A DNA stretch of 64,000 nt from Collinsella sp. OM04-5 (GTDB taxonomy: Bacteria; Actinomycetota; Coriobacteriia; Coriobacteriales; Coriobacteriaceae): positions 1 through 64,000 of the forward strand of contig NZ_QSUU01000001.1 in the NCBI RefSeq assembly GCF_003439125.1. The letters run 5' to 3'. The notes under the pieces were generated by a model. The model did not search any database, was not told the origin of the DNA, and worked only from the letters and a program-made list of their open reading frames with translations. How positions within the stretch are numbered: the first letter of the stretch is position 1; every line of letters begins with the position of its first letter. The translations under genes were made by a program, and so were the position numbers. Of the stretch, positions 1 through 8,181 are shown piece by piece.

Positions 1-10
1 AAGAACGTCC

Positions 11-628
11 ATTACAGTCGAAATTGTCAGCCCGGGACCGTCTCGGGCTACGATTGAGGCGCGCCCAGAACGGGCCGCCGACCGGGCGCCCGCGCACGGC
101 CGAACGTCCCTGCCCCCGAGAGGGCCCGTTGGGTGCTGCCGGCGCGGGACGCGCCGCCCCCGACGGCTGATAGGAAAGTGCCGGGCAGGCGCCGCGGCTG
201 GTAATGTGAGTGCCGAGGGGGAGGCCATCCGGTCGAACGACTACCGGAAGGATACCACCGTGAAAGCGCCATCCACCAGGCCCGCGGCCGTGCTCGGCCT
301 GGACGTCGGCAAGTCATCGCACTGGGCCCGCCTGGTCGACCGCGACGGGGAGGTGCTGGCCAGCGCCCCCGTCCGCAACAGGGAGGCCGAGCTCGACGCG
401 CTGTTCGCCTCCGCGCCCGCCGGCACGCTCGTCGTCGTCGACCAGTTCCGCAACATAGGGTCCCTCGCCGTGAGGCGGGCCCGCGCCGCGGGGCTCGGGG
501 TCGCCCACCTGCCCGGGCTCGCCGCCAGCCGCGCCGCCGGCCTGTTCGCCGGCGAGGCCAAGACCGACGAGCGCGACCGGGTGCCCTACCGGGAGTAGCC
601 CCGACGGTTGACAAAACTATAGGAACAC
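11..628 (+). mobile_element. Internally deleted IS110-family element
   Basis: GC-rich block carrying only the N-terminal part of an IS110-type transposase, then an abrupt stop and a short AT-richer tail (GACGGTTGACAAAACTATAG, 604-623) that looks like a retained right end. The left flank reads AAGAACGTCC (1-10) and the right flank CCAATGACTA (629-638). Joined, they rebuild half of the GGGGACGTTCTT palindrome found at 7595 and 25417, so the element appears inserted in such a repeat. Exact ends are inferred. The GC-rich leader (about 20-259) is where IS110 elements encode their guide (bridge) RNA. Confidence 0.6.
260..598 (+). pseudogene. IS110 transposase, N-terminal fragment
   Basis: About 112 residues from a GTG start preceded by GGAAGGA. 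The sequence GLDVGKSSHWARLVDRDG begins the RuvC-like DEDD domain of IS110 transposases, with the first acidic residue in LDVGK. It is followed by a VVVDQ segment and a KTDERD segment. The reading frame ends soon after KTDERD with an unrelated tail. The rest of the DEDD domain and the whole C-terminal Tnp20 domain with its catalytic Ser are missing. Intact proteins are around 400 residues, so this is a deletion remnant with no activity expected. Confidence 0.75.
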
Positions 629-649
629 CCAATGACTAGATTGAAAAGC

Positions 650-704
650 TGTACGTCAGCATCCAAAGATGTCGGAAAATGTCGACTTTGGATGCTGGCG
701 TACA
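650..704. repeat. 19-bp stem-loop with 17-nt loop
   Basis: Left arm 650-668 (TGTACGTCAGCATCCAAAG) pairs with 686-704 with only one T-G wobble; the loop is 669-685. It lies 3' of the glutaredoxin gene on the minus strand and has no clear U-run. It may act as a terminator or 3' end stabiliser, or be another short mobile palindrome. Confidence 0.7.
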
Positions 705-759
705 TGTTTGGTTCGTATGGGTTCGGCTCGGTTGGCGCGAACTGGCCGCAGTGCGCGTG

Positions 760-1005
760 CTAGAGCAGGTTCTTCTGCACCCACGCGATGATGTCGCTCG
801 ACTCGTAGAGCGGTTTACCGTCGATGAACAGGCAAGGAACCTGGCGTTTTCCGCCGACGGCGATGAGCGTCTGCTCGGCATCGGAATCGGTCGAGATATT
901 GCGCTCGGGAATGGTCACGTCGTTATCGGCCAAAAAGCGCTTGACCTTTATGCAATACGGGCAGCCAGTCATAACGTAGAGCGCGAGTTCATGATCAGTA
1001 GCCAT
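760..1005 (-). CDS. Glutaredoxin
   Basis: Small thioredoxin-fold thiol-disulfide oxidoreductase of 81 residues, cytosolic. The redox motif CPYC is at residues 15-18, the cis-proline segment QVPCLFIDG is in the second half, and a YESSDIIAWV helix ends the fold, all as in bacterial glutaredoxins. The start at 1005 (MATDHELAL) is chosen because GGAG lies just upstream. The open frame runs further upstream but overlaps the regulator gene at 1058 without a ribosome site. Downstream lies the 650-704 stem-loop. Whether it uses glutathione or another thiol in this organism cannot be read from the sequence. Confidence 0.88.
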   Translation of the reverse strand: MATDHELALYVMTGCPYCIKVKRFLADNDVTIPERNISTDSDAEQTLIAVGGKRQVPCLFIDGKPLYESSDIIAWVQKNLL

Positions 1006-1057
1006 GGTGTCTCCAATCGGTTGAGGTTTCGATTGAAATACCCAAAGCCGCTGCGGT

Positions 1058-1885
1058 CTATGCGTGAGCCGACGGCGACTCGATCGCCTGAACCAGAAAC
1101 GCCGTGGCACCGGCGCCGCAGGGCTTGTCGTAGTAGTCGATAAAGCGCTGATCGGCAAGATAGCCGCGGGCGAGGCCCAGGTATGCTTCGTCTTGGGGTT
1201 CGTGTCCCCAGTTAAGGCCAATCCATCGACGGTGCATTGCGACAAGCTTGCGCGCCTCGCTTCCATCCGGTTCGCCGTCGCCCATGGCGATCGAGAGCTG
1301 GCCCAGAATAGCGCGTTCAAGTTCCTTCATGTCGTTCCATGTCTTGGGGTCCATGTCCAGCAGTGCCTCGTTTGCTGCATCGACGGCCTCGTCGCCATAG
1401 CGCGCTCGCGCCTCGGCACCGTAGCGCTCCTCGTTTTCCTGCACGGTACGCCAGCGCTCCAGTTGCGGCAGCACGGCGCCCATGAGCGAGACGGCTTCGT
1501 CGAGCGACATACCGGTGTTTTGTGCCAGGCGCGGGGCGCAATCCTCAATCATGGCCTCCATCGTGGTCTCGTAGGTGTACTTGCCGCGGTCGTAGCACCA
1601 CTTGCAGTAATGGTCGGTCGTGGCGCCCGCGGCATCGGTGCCGCAGTCGTCGGGCGTGAGCACCATGCCGCAGCTCTGACAATAGTGCTCGGGCATTTCG
1701 AGCAGGTGCGACAGTGGCTCTCCGGTAACGGCGGCAATGAGCTTCATCATGTCGATGCCCGGGGTGACTTCGCCGCGCTCCCAACGGCTCACGGCTTGGC
1801 GCGTGACGTAGAGCTTGGCGGCGAGCTGCTCTTGGGTAAGGTTGTTGGCGCGGCGGACGGCGATGAGTTTTTCTGCAAAGGCCAT
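1058..1885 (-). CDS. Xre-type regulator with zinc ribbon and TipAS-like ligand domain
   Basis: 275 residues. Residues about 1-65 form a Cro/CI helix-turn-helix (LTQEQLAAKLYVTRQAVSRW). Next comes a short zinc-ribbon segment with two Cys pairs (CQSCG and CKWC) about residues 69-95. The C-terminal 120 residues resemble the TipAS antibiotic-recognition domain (ALLDMDPKTWNDMKEL, then HRRWIGLNWG and YLADQRFIDYYD). TipAS domains bind thiopeptide-like or other bulky compounds and usually sit behind a MerR DNA-binding domain; here the DNA-binding part is Xre. A good AAAGGAG site precedes the start. It probably senses a small molecule and controls its own or nearby expression; the target is not evident. 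Confidence 0.8.
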   Translation of the reverse strand: MAFAEKLIAVRRANNLTQEQLAAKLYVTRQAVSRWERGEVTPGIDMMKLIAAVTGEPLSHLLEMPEHYCQSCGMVLTPDDCGTDAAGATTDHYCKWCYDRGKYTYETTMEAMIEDCAPRLAQNTGMSLDEAVSLMGAVLPQLERWRTVQENEERYGAEARARYGDEAVDAANEALLDMDPKTWNDMKELERAILGQLSIAMGDGEPDGSEARKLVAMHRRWIGLNWGHEPQDEAYLGLARGYLADQRFIDYYDKPCGAGATAFLVQAIESPSAHA

Positions 1886-2025
1886 GACGGCTCCTTTCTG
1901 GTGCTTGTTGGCTTAAGCATACGCGGCAGCCGATGTCCTTCCAAGCAACCGTTGGTTGCACGACGGGGACCGCGGCGAAGAATTGCGCGCAACGCCCCAC
2001 ACCTCCATGCCGTACAATGACCGGC

Positions 2026-2763
2026 ATGGAACCTATCGCACACATATATACCGACCTGCCGCAGAAGTTCGGCATTCCGCGCAACAGCTTTTTGGCGCCT
2101 CATCTGCAGGGACGCATCGTCTTTGAGCCGGAATTTGCCTCCAATGCAGCGGTTGAAGGCTTGGACTCCTTCTCTCACCTATGGCTGCTGTGGCGCTTCG
2201 AAAACGGAACGCCCGGCGGCACGGCTAAGGACATAGCCGCCGATGCCAAAACGCAGGACAGGTCCGGCACCAACGCAAAATGGTCGAAAACCGTGCGCCC
2301 GCCGCGTCTGGGTGGAGCCGAGCGTGTGGGCGTGTTTGCCACACGCAGTCCGTTTCGCCCTAATCCCATCGGGCTCACCTGCGTCAAGCTCAGCCGTGTC
2401 GAGCTCACCGACGATGGCCCCATCATTCATGTGCTGGGGGCCGATCTGCGCGACGGCACGCCCATCTACGACATTAAGCCCTACATTCCATTTGCCGACT
2501 GTCACCCGGATGCGACGGGCGGCTGGATTGAGGACGCGCCGTGGCAAGAGCTCGACATCGAGTTCCCGCAGACGCTGCAGGATATGGTCCCGCCCACAAA
2601 GCTCCCCGGCCTGGTCGAGGTCCTGCGCCAAGACCCACGCCGCGCAGGCAGCAAGCACGAGCCGAACCGCGTCTATCATCTGGCCTTCGCCGGGCTCGAC
2701 ATATCTTTTACGGTTGATGAAACCCAGCTAACCGTAGCCGCCGTCAACGACGCGCGGGGCTAA
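2026..2763 (+). CDS. trmO: tRNA (N6-threonylcarbamoyladenosine37-N6)-methyltransferase TrmO
   Basis: TsaA/TrmO family, the SAM-dependent enzyme that methylates t6A37 of ACY-decoding tRNAs. Family features seen: IYTDLPQKFGIPRN at the N-terminus, LWLLWRFE, then PPRLGGAERVGVFATRSPFR and PNPIGLTCVKL, which belong to the beta-barrel active site, and GTPIYDIKPYIPFAD. The length of about 245 residues is normal. Two in-frame ATGs (2017 and 2026) are available. A TACAAT box at 2013-2018 would place the transcription start almost on the second ATG, so the message may be leaderless; no Shine-Dalgarno site is visible. Confidence 0.88.
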   Translation: MEPIAHIYTDLPQKFGIPRNSFLAPHLQGRIVFEPEFASNAAVEGLDSFSHLWLLWRFENGTPGGTAKDIAADAKTQDRSGTNAKWSKTVRPPRLGGAERVGVFATRSPFRPNPIGLTCVKLSRVELTDDGPIIHVLGADLRDGTPIYDIKPYIPFADCHPDATGGWIEDAPWQELDIEFPQTLQDMVPPTKLPGLVEVLRQDPRRAGSKHEPNRVYHLAFAGLDISFTVDETQLTVAAVNDARG

Positions 2764-2874
2764 CCTGCCATTCGTCTGCACCCGTCAAATTAAGCGCCAA
2801 ACCCCGCGCCAAAACCGCTCACGCTGTTGGACAATAACGCCTACCAAAACAATCACTTTGCATGGGAGCTCAGC

Positions 2875-4086
2875 ATGAAATACGACTTTAGCTCGCTAAT
2901 CGACCGCCATGGCATGGACTCCATCGCCGTTGACTCCTGGGGTGAGATTCCCGGTATGGCTCCGAGCGCACCCGACGAGGGCTTCGACCGCATCCCCATG
3001 TGGGTAGCGGACATGAATTTTGCCACGGTGCCCACGGTCCAGGAGTACATCATTCAGCGCGCCCAGCACCCCATGTTTGGCTATTTCGATCCGCGCCCCG
3101 AGTACTTCGACCGCATCATCGAATGGCAGAGTCGCCGTAATGGCGTCGAGGGCCTGGCACCTGAGCACATCGGCTACGAAAACGGTGTGCTGGGCGGTGT
3201 CGTGTCGACGCTGCGCGCATATGTCCAGCCGGGCGATGCGGTGCTGGTCCACAGTCCCACCTACATCGGCTTTACCAAGTCCATCGAGGCCGCGGGCTAT
3301 CGCATTGTCCACAGCCCGCTTAAACTCGACGACCAGGGCGTGTGGCGCATGGACTTTGAGGACATGGAGCGCAAGCTCGCCCAAAACCATATCCATGCCG
3401 CGGTGTTCTGCTCGCCGCACAATCCCTGCGGCCGCGTATGGGAGCGCGACGAGATCGAGCGCGCCATGGACATCTATCGCCAGCATGATTGCGTGGTGGT
3501 CTCGGACGAGATTTGGTCCGATATCATCCTGCCGGGTCACAAGCATATCCCGACGCAGTCGGTGAGCGAGGATGCCCGCATGCGCACGGTTGCCCTCTAC
3601 GCGCCCAGCAAGACGTTCAACCTGGCGGGCCTGGTCGGCAGCTACCACATCATCTATAACGAGACGCTGCGCGACCGCGTGTGCGCCGTGTCCAACAAGA
3701 CTCACTACAACGAGATGAACGTCCTTTCGATGCACGCGCTTATCGGCGCCTACCAGCCGCAGGGCTACGAGTGGGTCGATGAGCTCAATCAGGTCATCCA
3801 GGGCAACATTGACTACTTCTGCGATTACGTGGACGAGCATTTTGAGGGCGTGGGCTATTCGCGTCCGCAGGGCACGTACATGGTGTTTCTGGACTGCACC
3901 GAGTGGTGCCTCGAGCATGGCCGCGATATTCAGTGGCTGCTCGACGAGGGGGCGCGCGTGGGCGTGGGGTATCAGGACGGCCGCCCGTTCCACGGGCCCT
4001 GTCACATCCGCGTGAATCTGGCACTGCCGCTTTCGCGGGTAAGGGAGGCGTGTGAGCGCCTGGACCGCTACGTTTTTGGGGTATAG
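2875..4086 (+). CDS. MalY/PatB-type PLP aminotransferase or cystathionine beta-lyase
   Basis: Fold-type I PLP enzyme of about 403 residues. The PLP lysine lies in APSKTFNLAGL, the ring-stacking and Asp motif in VVSDEIWSDI, and the N-terminal FDRIPMWVADMNF is characteristic of MalY/PatB C-S lyases, which cleave cystathionine or other cysteine conjugates to give a thiol, pyruvate and ammonia. The start at 2875 follows GGGAG with normal spacing. It stands alone between trmO and a strong hairpin at 4109-4149. Aminotransferase activity in place of, or besides, lyase activity cannot be excluded. Confidence 0.85.
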   Translation: MKYDFSSLIDRHGMDSIAVDSWGEIPGMAPSAPDEGFDRIPMWVADMNFATVPTVQEYIIQRAQHPMFGYFDPRPEYFDRIIEWQSRRNGVEGLAPEHIGYENGVLGGVVSTLRAYVQPGDAVLVHSPTYIGFTKSIEAAGYRIVHSPLKLDDQGVWRMDFEDMERKLAQNHIHAAVFCSPHNPCGRVWERDEIERAMDIYRQHDCVVVSDEIWSDIILPGHKHIPTQSVSEDARMRTVALYAPSKTFNLAGLVGSYHIIYNETLRDRVCAVSNKTHYNEMNVLSMHALIGAYQPQGYEWVDELNQVIQGNIDYFCDYVDEHFEGVGYSRPQGTYMVFLDCTEWCLEHGRDIQWLLDEGARVGVGYQDGRPFHGPCHIRVNLALPLSRVREACERLDRYVFGV

Positions 4087-4108
4087 GGGGCGCTCGATTC
4101 GAGTGCTG

Positions 4109-4149
4109 CCCCATGTGCCCACGCCGTCAAAATGCGTGGGCACATGGGG
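4109..4149. terminator. 16-bp perfect hairpin between convergent genes
   Basis: CCCCATGTGCCCACGC (4109-4124) pairs perfectly with 4134-4149 around a 9-nt loop. It lies between the convergent lyase and flavin-protein genes. There is no long U-run, so termination is likely but not certain. Confidence 0.6.
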
Positions 4150-4182
4150 TGCAGAGGGTAGCGAGCGCGTTTTCCGCATTCG

Positions 4183-4662
4183 CTACTTTTCATGAATCTG
4201 CTTTCCGCAAAGATGTTCAATCGAAATCTCGTAGAGTTGGACGCCCTTTATGTCTTTGGCGATCTCCTCCTCGACTTCTTCGGCAGAAGGGTAGTACTTA
4301 AGCGCGAGCTGACGGACTTTGTCCTCGATAAACGCGGGCGCTTCATCTACCAGGCGACAACGACCAAAGACAACGGTACTCATAACGTAGGGAGCCCAGT
4401 CGCCGTCCTTGTACCACTCGTTGCCGTAAACGGTAAAGCAGACTTTATCATCATGCTTGAGTGAATCGACCTTGTGGCCAGCCTTGGCGCCATGGAAATA
4501 AATCTTGTCGTGCTCGGCGTCAAAGAAGTAGTTGACGGGAATGGCATAGGGGTAGCCATCATCGCCGTTGACGGCAAAGACGCCGCGCTTGCAGGTAGCG
4601 AGCAGTTCGCGCGCTTTCTCGTCGGTGATGGCGCGTTTCTTTCGACGTAAGGGCCTAAACAT
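4183..4662 (-). CDS. Pyridoxamine 5'-phosphate oxidase-like flavin protein (NimA-related)
   Basis: 159 residues with the split-barrel flavin-binding fold of the PNPOx/NimA group: LLATCKRGVFAVNGDDGYPYAIPVNYFF, IYFHGAKAGHKVDSL, and KVCFTVYG followed by VVFGRCRLV. Members bind FMN or related cofactors and reduce diverse substrates; some confer nitroimidazole resistance. Nothing here tells which substrate is used. An AAAGGAAGC ribosome site precedes the start. It is convergent with the MalY-type gene and shares the strand with the sensor kinase gene ending at 4704. Confidence 0.75.
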   Translation of the reverse strand: MFRPLRRKKRAITDEKARELLATCKRGVFAVNGDDGYPYAIPVNYFFDAEHDKIYFHGAKAGHKVDSLKHDDKVCFTVYGNEWYKDGDWAPYVMSTVVFGRCRLVDEAPAFIEDKVRQLALKYYPSAEEVEEEIAKDIKGVQLYEISIEHLCGKQIHEK

Positions 4663-4703
4663 CGTTGGCTTCCTTTCTACTGCGCATGGTGGTTGAGCAC
4701 AAA

Positions 4704-7508
4704 CTATAGCGAAACAGCCCCGTTTTTCTTGATACAGGCGAGTATGTTTTTGAGCTTGCTAAAGTCGAGCGGTTTGGGCAGATGGGCGTTCATGCCGGCG
4801 TCGTGTGCCGCCTTGGCGTCTTCGGCAAAGGCGTTGGCGGTGAGCGCGATGATGGGGATGTCGGCCGCATCGGCCTTTTCGCTCAGGCGGATCGCCCGGG
4901 TTGCCTCGTAGCCGTCCATGCCCGGCATCATGATGTCCATCAGGATTGCATCGAAGCTGCCGGCGGGACGGCTAACGTATAGGTCGACTGTCTCGTTGCC
5001 GTCGGCGGCGCGAGTCACGACGATGCCTTCGCTTTCGAGCAGAGCTTGGGCAATCTCGGCATTGAGTTCGTTATCTTCTGCCAAAAGGACGTTCATGCCG
5101 GCGAGCGAGCAGCTGCTTACCTGCGTGTCTGCACATTCTTTTATCTGAGGGTTCTTGTCGATATCGAGCGGAATCCGGACGTCAAACGTACTCCCCACGC
5201 CAACCTCACTCGAAATCTCAATCGTGCCGCCCATCATATCGATGAGCGATTTGACGATAGACATGCCAATGCCGGTTCCTTGGAACTTGCTGCGCGCATC
5301 GGCGCCTTCCTGGGCAAACGGCTCGTAAATGTGCGTCAAAAACTCGGGCGTCATACCAATGCCGGTATCCGAGACGCTAAAGCAAAACACGGCGTGCTCG
5401 TCGTCGACCGGTTTGATGGTCGATGAGAACGTGACGGTGCCTCCGTGCTTGTTGTACTTGATGCTGTTGTCGAGCAGGTTGACAAGGATCTGCCGAATAT
5501 GGGTGGGGCTGCCGATCATATATTGGTCGACAGCGTAGGGCTCGCTGGTGTCGAGCATGGTTATGCCGCGGTCCGATGCGCGGAGCTTGCACAGTACGAG
5601 CGCATTGTCGCACAGCTCTTTAAGGTTGAATGATTCGTGCTCGAGCGTCACTTTGCACTCCTCGATCCTGCCCATCTCGAGGATGTCGTTAATCAGTGAC
5701 AGCAGGTGATTGGCGGCAACGCGCGCCTTGGCGCGGCTTTCGCGGGCGACCTGCATGTCGCCTTCTCTCAATTCCTCAATTTCGATAAGGCCTAGGATGC
5801 CGTTGAGCGGCGTGCGGATGTCGTGGCTCATGCGCGTGAGGAAAGCGGTTTTGGCGGCGTTGGCGGCATCGGCTTTCTGCCGTTCCTCCTGTGCGCGGTA
5901 AAGCGACCAGACAAGGATGACGATGCCGGTGAGCAAAATGCAAATGACGACTGCCGCAATGACGATGCGGTTGCGGTAGAGAAGTCGGAACGCATCCGAT
6001 TCTTGCGCCGAGTACGATGTGGGGAAATAGCTGTTTGCAGAGAGCGATTCACCTGCATTGACGATGCCCTTATTGATGATTCCCAGCAGCTCGGGCTTGC
6101 CGCGCGAAATTAAACACGATAGTTGTGCCGTGTTGGTGAGTTCCTGTGTTTCGAAATCCTCGATGTCGTAGATGTCGCGGAGAGTTTCCAGGCGCGTGCT
6201 GGGGACAATGATGCAACGTGCCTTCCCCTCATCGAGGGCTTTGAGCACCTCGCCGTCATTCGAATACTCGGTTACCGTTGCGTTCGGAAAGAGACTTTCG
6301 AGCTCAAAACGGTTAACGATTGTGCTCTTTGTACAAGCGATGTTCTTAAGGTCGCTGTTCAGGTTTTTGCCACTGTGAATGGCGGTCAGCGAAACCGTTC
6401 CCATCGAGTTTGACTGGATGACCCCTGTCTGCTCGGCGAGCCAGTAGTCGCGAAACAACGGCAGGGCGACATCGATGGTTCCGTTGGAAAGGGCTTTGAT
6501 CATTTGCTTGTTGTTCGAGAGTGCGATTGTTTTGACCGTAATGTCAAACTTGTCGTGCAACGTCGTTGCAAGCGAGGCGAGCGACCCTTCCATCTCGCCG
6601 TCGTCATTTTGCGTACAGTAGGGAAGTTGGTTTTTAAGATAGCCGAGCGTGATGGTATTGCCGTTTTCTTTGAGCCAGGTGGTCTCGGTGCCGGTGAGCG
6701 ATGACGAGCCACTGTTTTGGGTCGAGTAACTCGTTTTGACTTCCTCGTTATAGCGCGGGTTATCGCGGGCGATGGTCGTCATGGCGGCGTTGATGTCGTT
6801 CATCAGGTCAGGGCGGCTTTTGGGAACGGCAAAATAGTAGTCGCTCGAGCCTACGTAGAACATGGGTGACGCATCGGGCGACGAAATGGTGTCGTTCATG
6901 ATGACGGCGTCGACCTCGCCGTCTGCAAGCGCCTCAAAGAGGGCGCTGCCGGTGTCGATTTCTTTATAGGTGCAGGTAACGTCTTCGTTGGCGAGCCACT
7001 GCTGGCCGACGATAGTTTGCATAACGCCAGAGTTGCAGCCGATGGTGAGGCCTTGGAGCGCCTGAGGGTCACCCTTGGCCAGATCGTCGCGGTCGGGCCT
7101 GGCGTAGATATAGTAGCGCTCGGTGCCCTCGGGATTTGAGGAAAAGAGCAGCTTCTGCTCGCGTTCTGCCGAATACGAGATGTTGGGCATGAGGTCGATT
7201 TCGCCCGCCTCGAGCATGTCCATAAGCTCGGAGAAGGTGCCGCTAACGTATTCGTATTGCCAGCCCTTTGTGTAATACGAGAGGGTCTGGAGGTACTCGT
7301 AGCCCCATCCCGAGAGGCGCTCGCCCGGCGTGCCTTCCTGGAAGCCTTTGTTGTTGACGAGCCAGCCAACGCGGACCGTCTTGACCTGGTGGTCGGAGTC
7401 GGCGGCAAAGGCGGGGGCAGGCATGACGGCGCTCAGTACGGTGAGTACGGCAACCGCAACGGCTAGGGTGCGATATAGAGCCAAACGAAGGATGGCGGAA
7501 GGTTTCAC
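4704..7508 (-). CDS. BvgS-like hybrid sensor histidine kinase with two periplasmic-binding-protein domains
   Basis: 934 residues. Signal peptide at 1-35 (ending PAPAFAAD), two family-3 solute-binding domains (about 45-265 and 285-500), a membrane span near 520-545 (IVIAAVVICILLTGIVILVW), then HisKA with [11 protein letters not shown], HATPase_c with GTGIGMSIVKSLIDMMGG, and a C-terminal receiver (LLAEDNELN, phospho-Asp in ILMDIMMPGMDG, Lys in LPKPLDF). The two fused extracellular domains suggest direct sensing of amino acids or similar small ligands. No output domain follows the receiver, so a partner response regulator elsewhere is expected. It is transcribed alone; the upstream gap holds a palindromic repeat. 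Confidence 0.9.
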   Translation of the reverse strand: MKPSAILRLALYRTLAVAVAVLTVLSAVMPAPAFAADSDHQVKTVRVGWLVNNKGFQEGTPGERLSGWGYEYLQTLSYYTKGWQYEYVSGTFSELMDMLEAGEIDLMPNISYSAEREQKLLFSSNPEGTERYYIYARPDRDDLAKGDPQALQGLTIGCNSGVMQTIVGQQWLANEDVTCTYKEIDTGSALFEALADGEVDAVIMNDTISSPDASPMFYVGSSDYYFAVPKSRPDLMNDINAAMTTIARDNPRYNEEVKTSYSTQNSGSSSLTGTETTWLKENGNTITLGYLKNQLPYCTQNDDGEMEGSLASLATTLHDKFDITVKTIALSNNKQMIKALSNGTIDVALPLFRDYWLAEQTGVIQSNSMGTVSLTAIHSGKNLNSDLKNIACTKSTIVNRFELESLFPNATVTEYSNDGEVLKALDEGKARCIIVPSTRLETLRDIYDIEDFETQELTNTAQLSCLISRGKPELLGIINKGIVNAGESLSANSYFPTSYSAQESDAFRLLYRNRIVIAAVVICILLTGIVILVWSLYRAQEERQKADAANAAKTAFLTRMSHDIRTPLNGILGLIEIEELREGDMQVARESRAKARVAANHLLSLINDILEMGRIEECKVTLEHESFNLKELCDNALVLCKLRASDRGITMLDTSEPYAVDQYMIGSPTHIRQILVNLLDNSIKYNKHGGTVTFSSTIKPVDDEHAVFCFSVSDTGIGMTPEFLTHIYEPFAQEGADARSKFQGTGIGMSIVKSLIDMMGGTIEISSEVGVGSTFDVRIPLDIDKNPQIKECADTQVSSCSLAGMNVLLAEDNELNAEIAQALLESEGIVVTRAADGNETVDLYVSRPAGSFDAILMDIMMPGMDGYEATRAIRLSEKADAADIPIIALTANAFAEDAKAAHDAGMNAHLPKPLDFSKLKNILACIKKNGAVSL

Positions 7509-7594
7509 ATGAAATCCTATCGAGTCGAGACAGTATCACATAAGGATACCAGCTCAACCTGCCCACTCAGCCACCGCACCGCTAAACGGTCAGG

Positions 7595-7648
7595 TAGTCA
7601 TTGGGGACGTTCTTGTTTGACTAGTCATTTAAGAACGTCCAATGACTA
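7595..7648. repeat. GGGGACGTTCTT palindrome, head-to-head pair
   Basis: TAGTCATTGGGGACGTTCTT (7595-7614) is repeated inverted as AAGAACGTCCAATGACTA (7631-7648), separated by a GACTAGTC centre. It is the same family as 25417-25468 and as the flanks of the IS110 remnant at the window start. It lies between the divergent sensor kinase and K+ channel genes. Confidence 0.85.
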
Positions 7649-7719
7649 GTTCCGTTTGCGGGGGAGGCGTGGGACAATACCGAGCGAATGTGATTGGGCG
7701 TCTGGGAAAAGGGGTCGCG

Positions 7720-8145
7720 ATGAACAAGTTGAGGACGCTTGCCGACGTGTTGCGCCAGGCTGGCTTTGCGCGCATCACGGGCCTGTTTCTTGTGTTCTAT
7801 CTGCTGTGCTCGACGGCCGTCTGGCTGTCCGAGCCCACGACCCTCACCTTTGGCGATGGACTTTGGTTTAGCTTTGAGACGGTCTCGACCATCGGCTTTG
7901 GTGACATTCCGGCCGAGACACCGGTTGCCCGCGCGATTACCGTCGTCTTGAGCGTCATCAGCATCTTCTACATCGCCATGCTTACGGGCGTGGCGGTGAA
8001 CTACTGCAATACGCTCATCAAGATGCGCCAAAAGGACACCATGGCGCGCTTTATGGACGATCTTGAGCATTTGGAAGAGCTCGATCGTGACGAGCTCGCC
8101 GATCTTTCGCGTCGCGTGCGCGAGTATCGTCGACGCCAGCGCTAG
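7720..8145 (+). CDS. Two-TM potassium channel subunit
   Basis: 141 residues with two membrane helices (about 18-38 and 72-96) around a pore loop with selectivity filter TIGFGD (57-62), a variant of the usual TVGYGD. The short C-terminal tail is charged and helical (DDLEHLEELDRDELADLSRRVREYRRR), probably a coiled-coil tetramerisation segment, with no RCK domain. The ATG at 7720 gives a compact protein starting just ahead of TM1; the ribosome site is weak (GGGG). It is followed closely by the LOG-family gene. Passive K+ conduction is inferred from the filter. Confidence 0.82.
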   Translation: MNKLRTLADVLRQAGFARITGLFLVFYLLCSTAVWLSEPTTLTFGDGLWFSFETVSTIGFGDIPAETPVARAITVVLSVISIFYIAMLTGVAVNYCNTLIKMRQKDTMARFMDDLEHLEELDRDELADLSRRVREYRRRQR

Positions 8146-8181
8146 AACGGGCGCCGTGCGTCACGATGAGGGGGACTGAAT

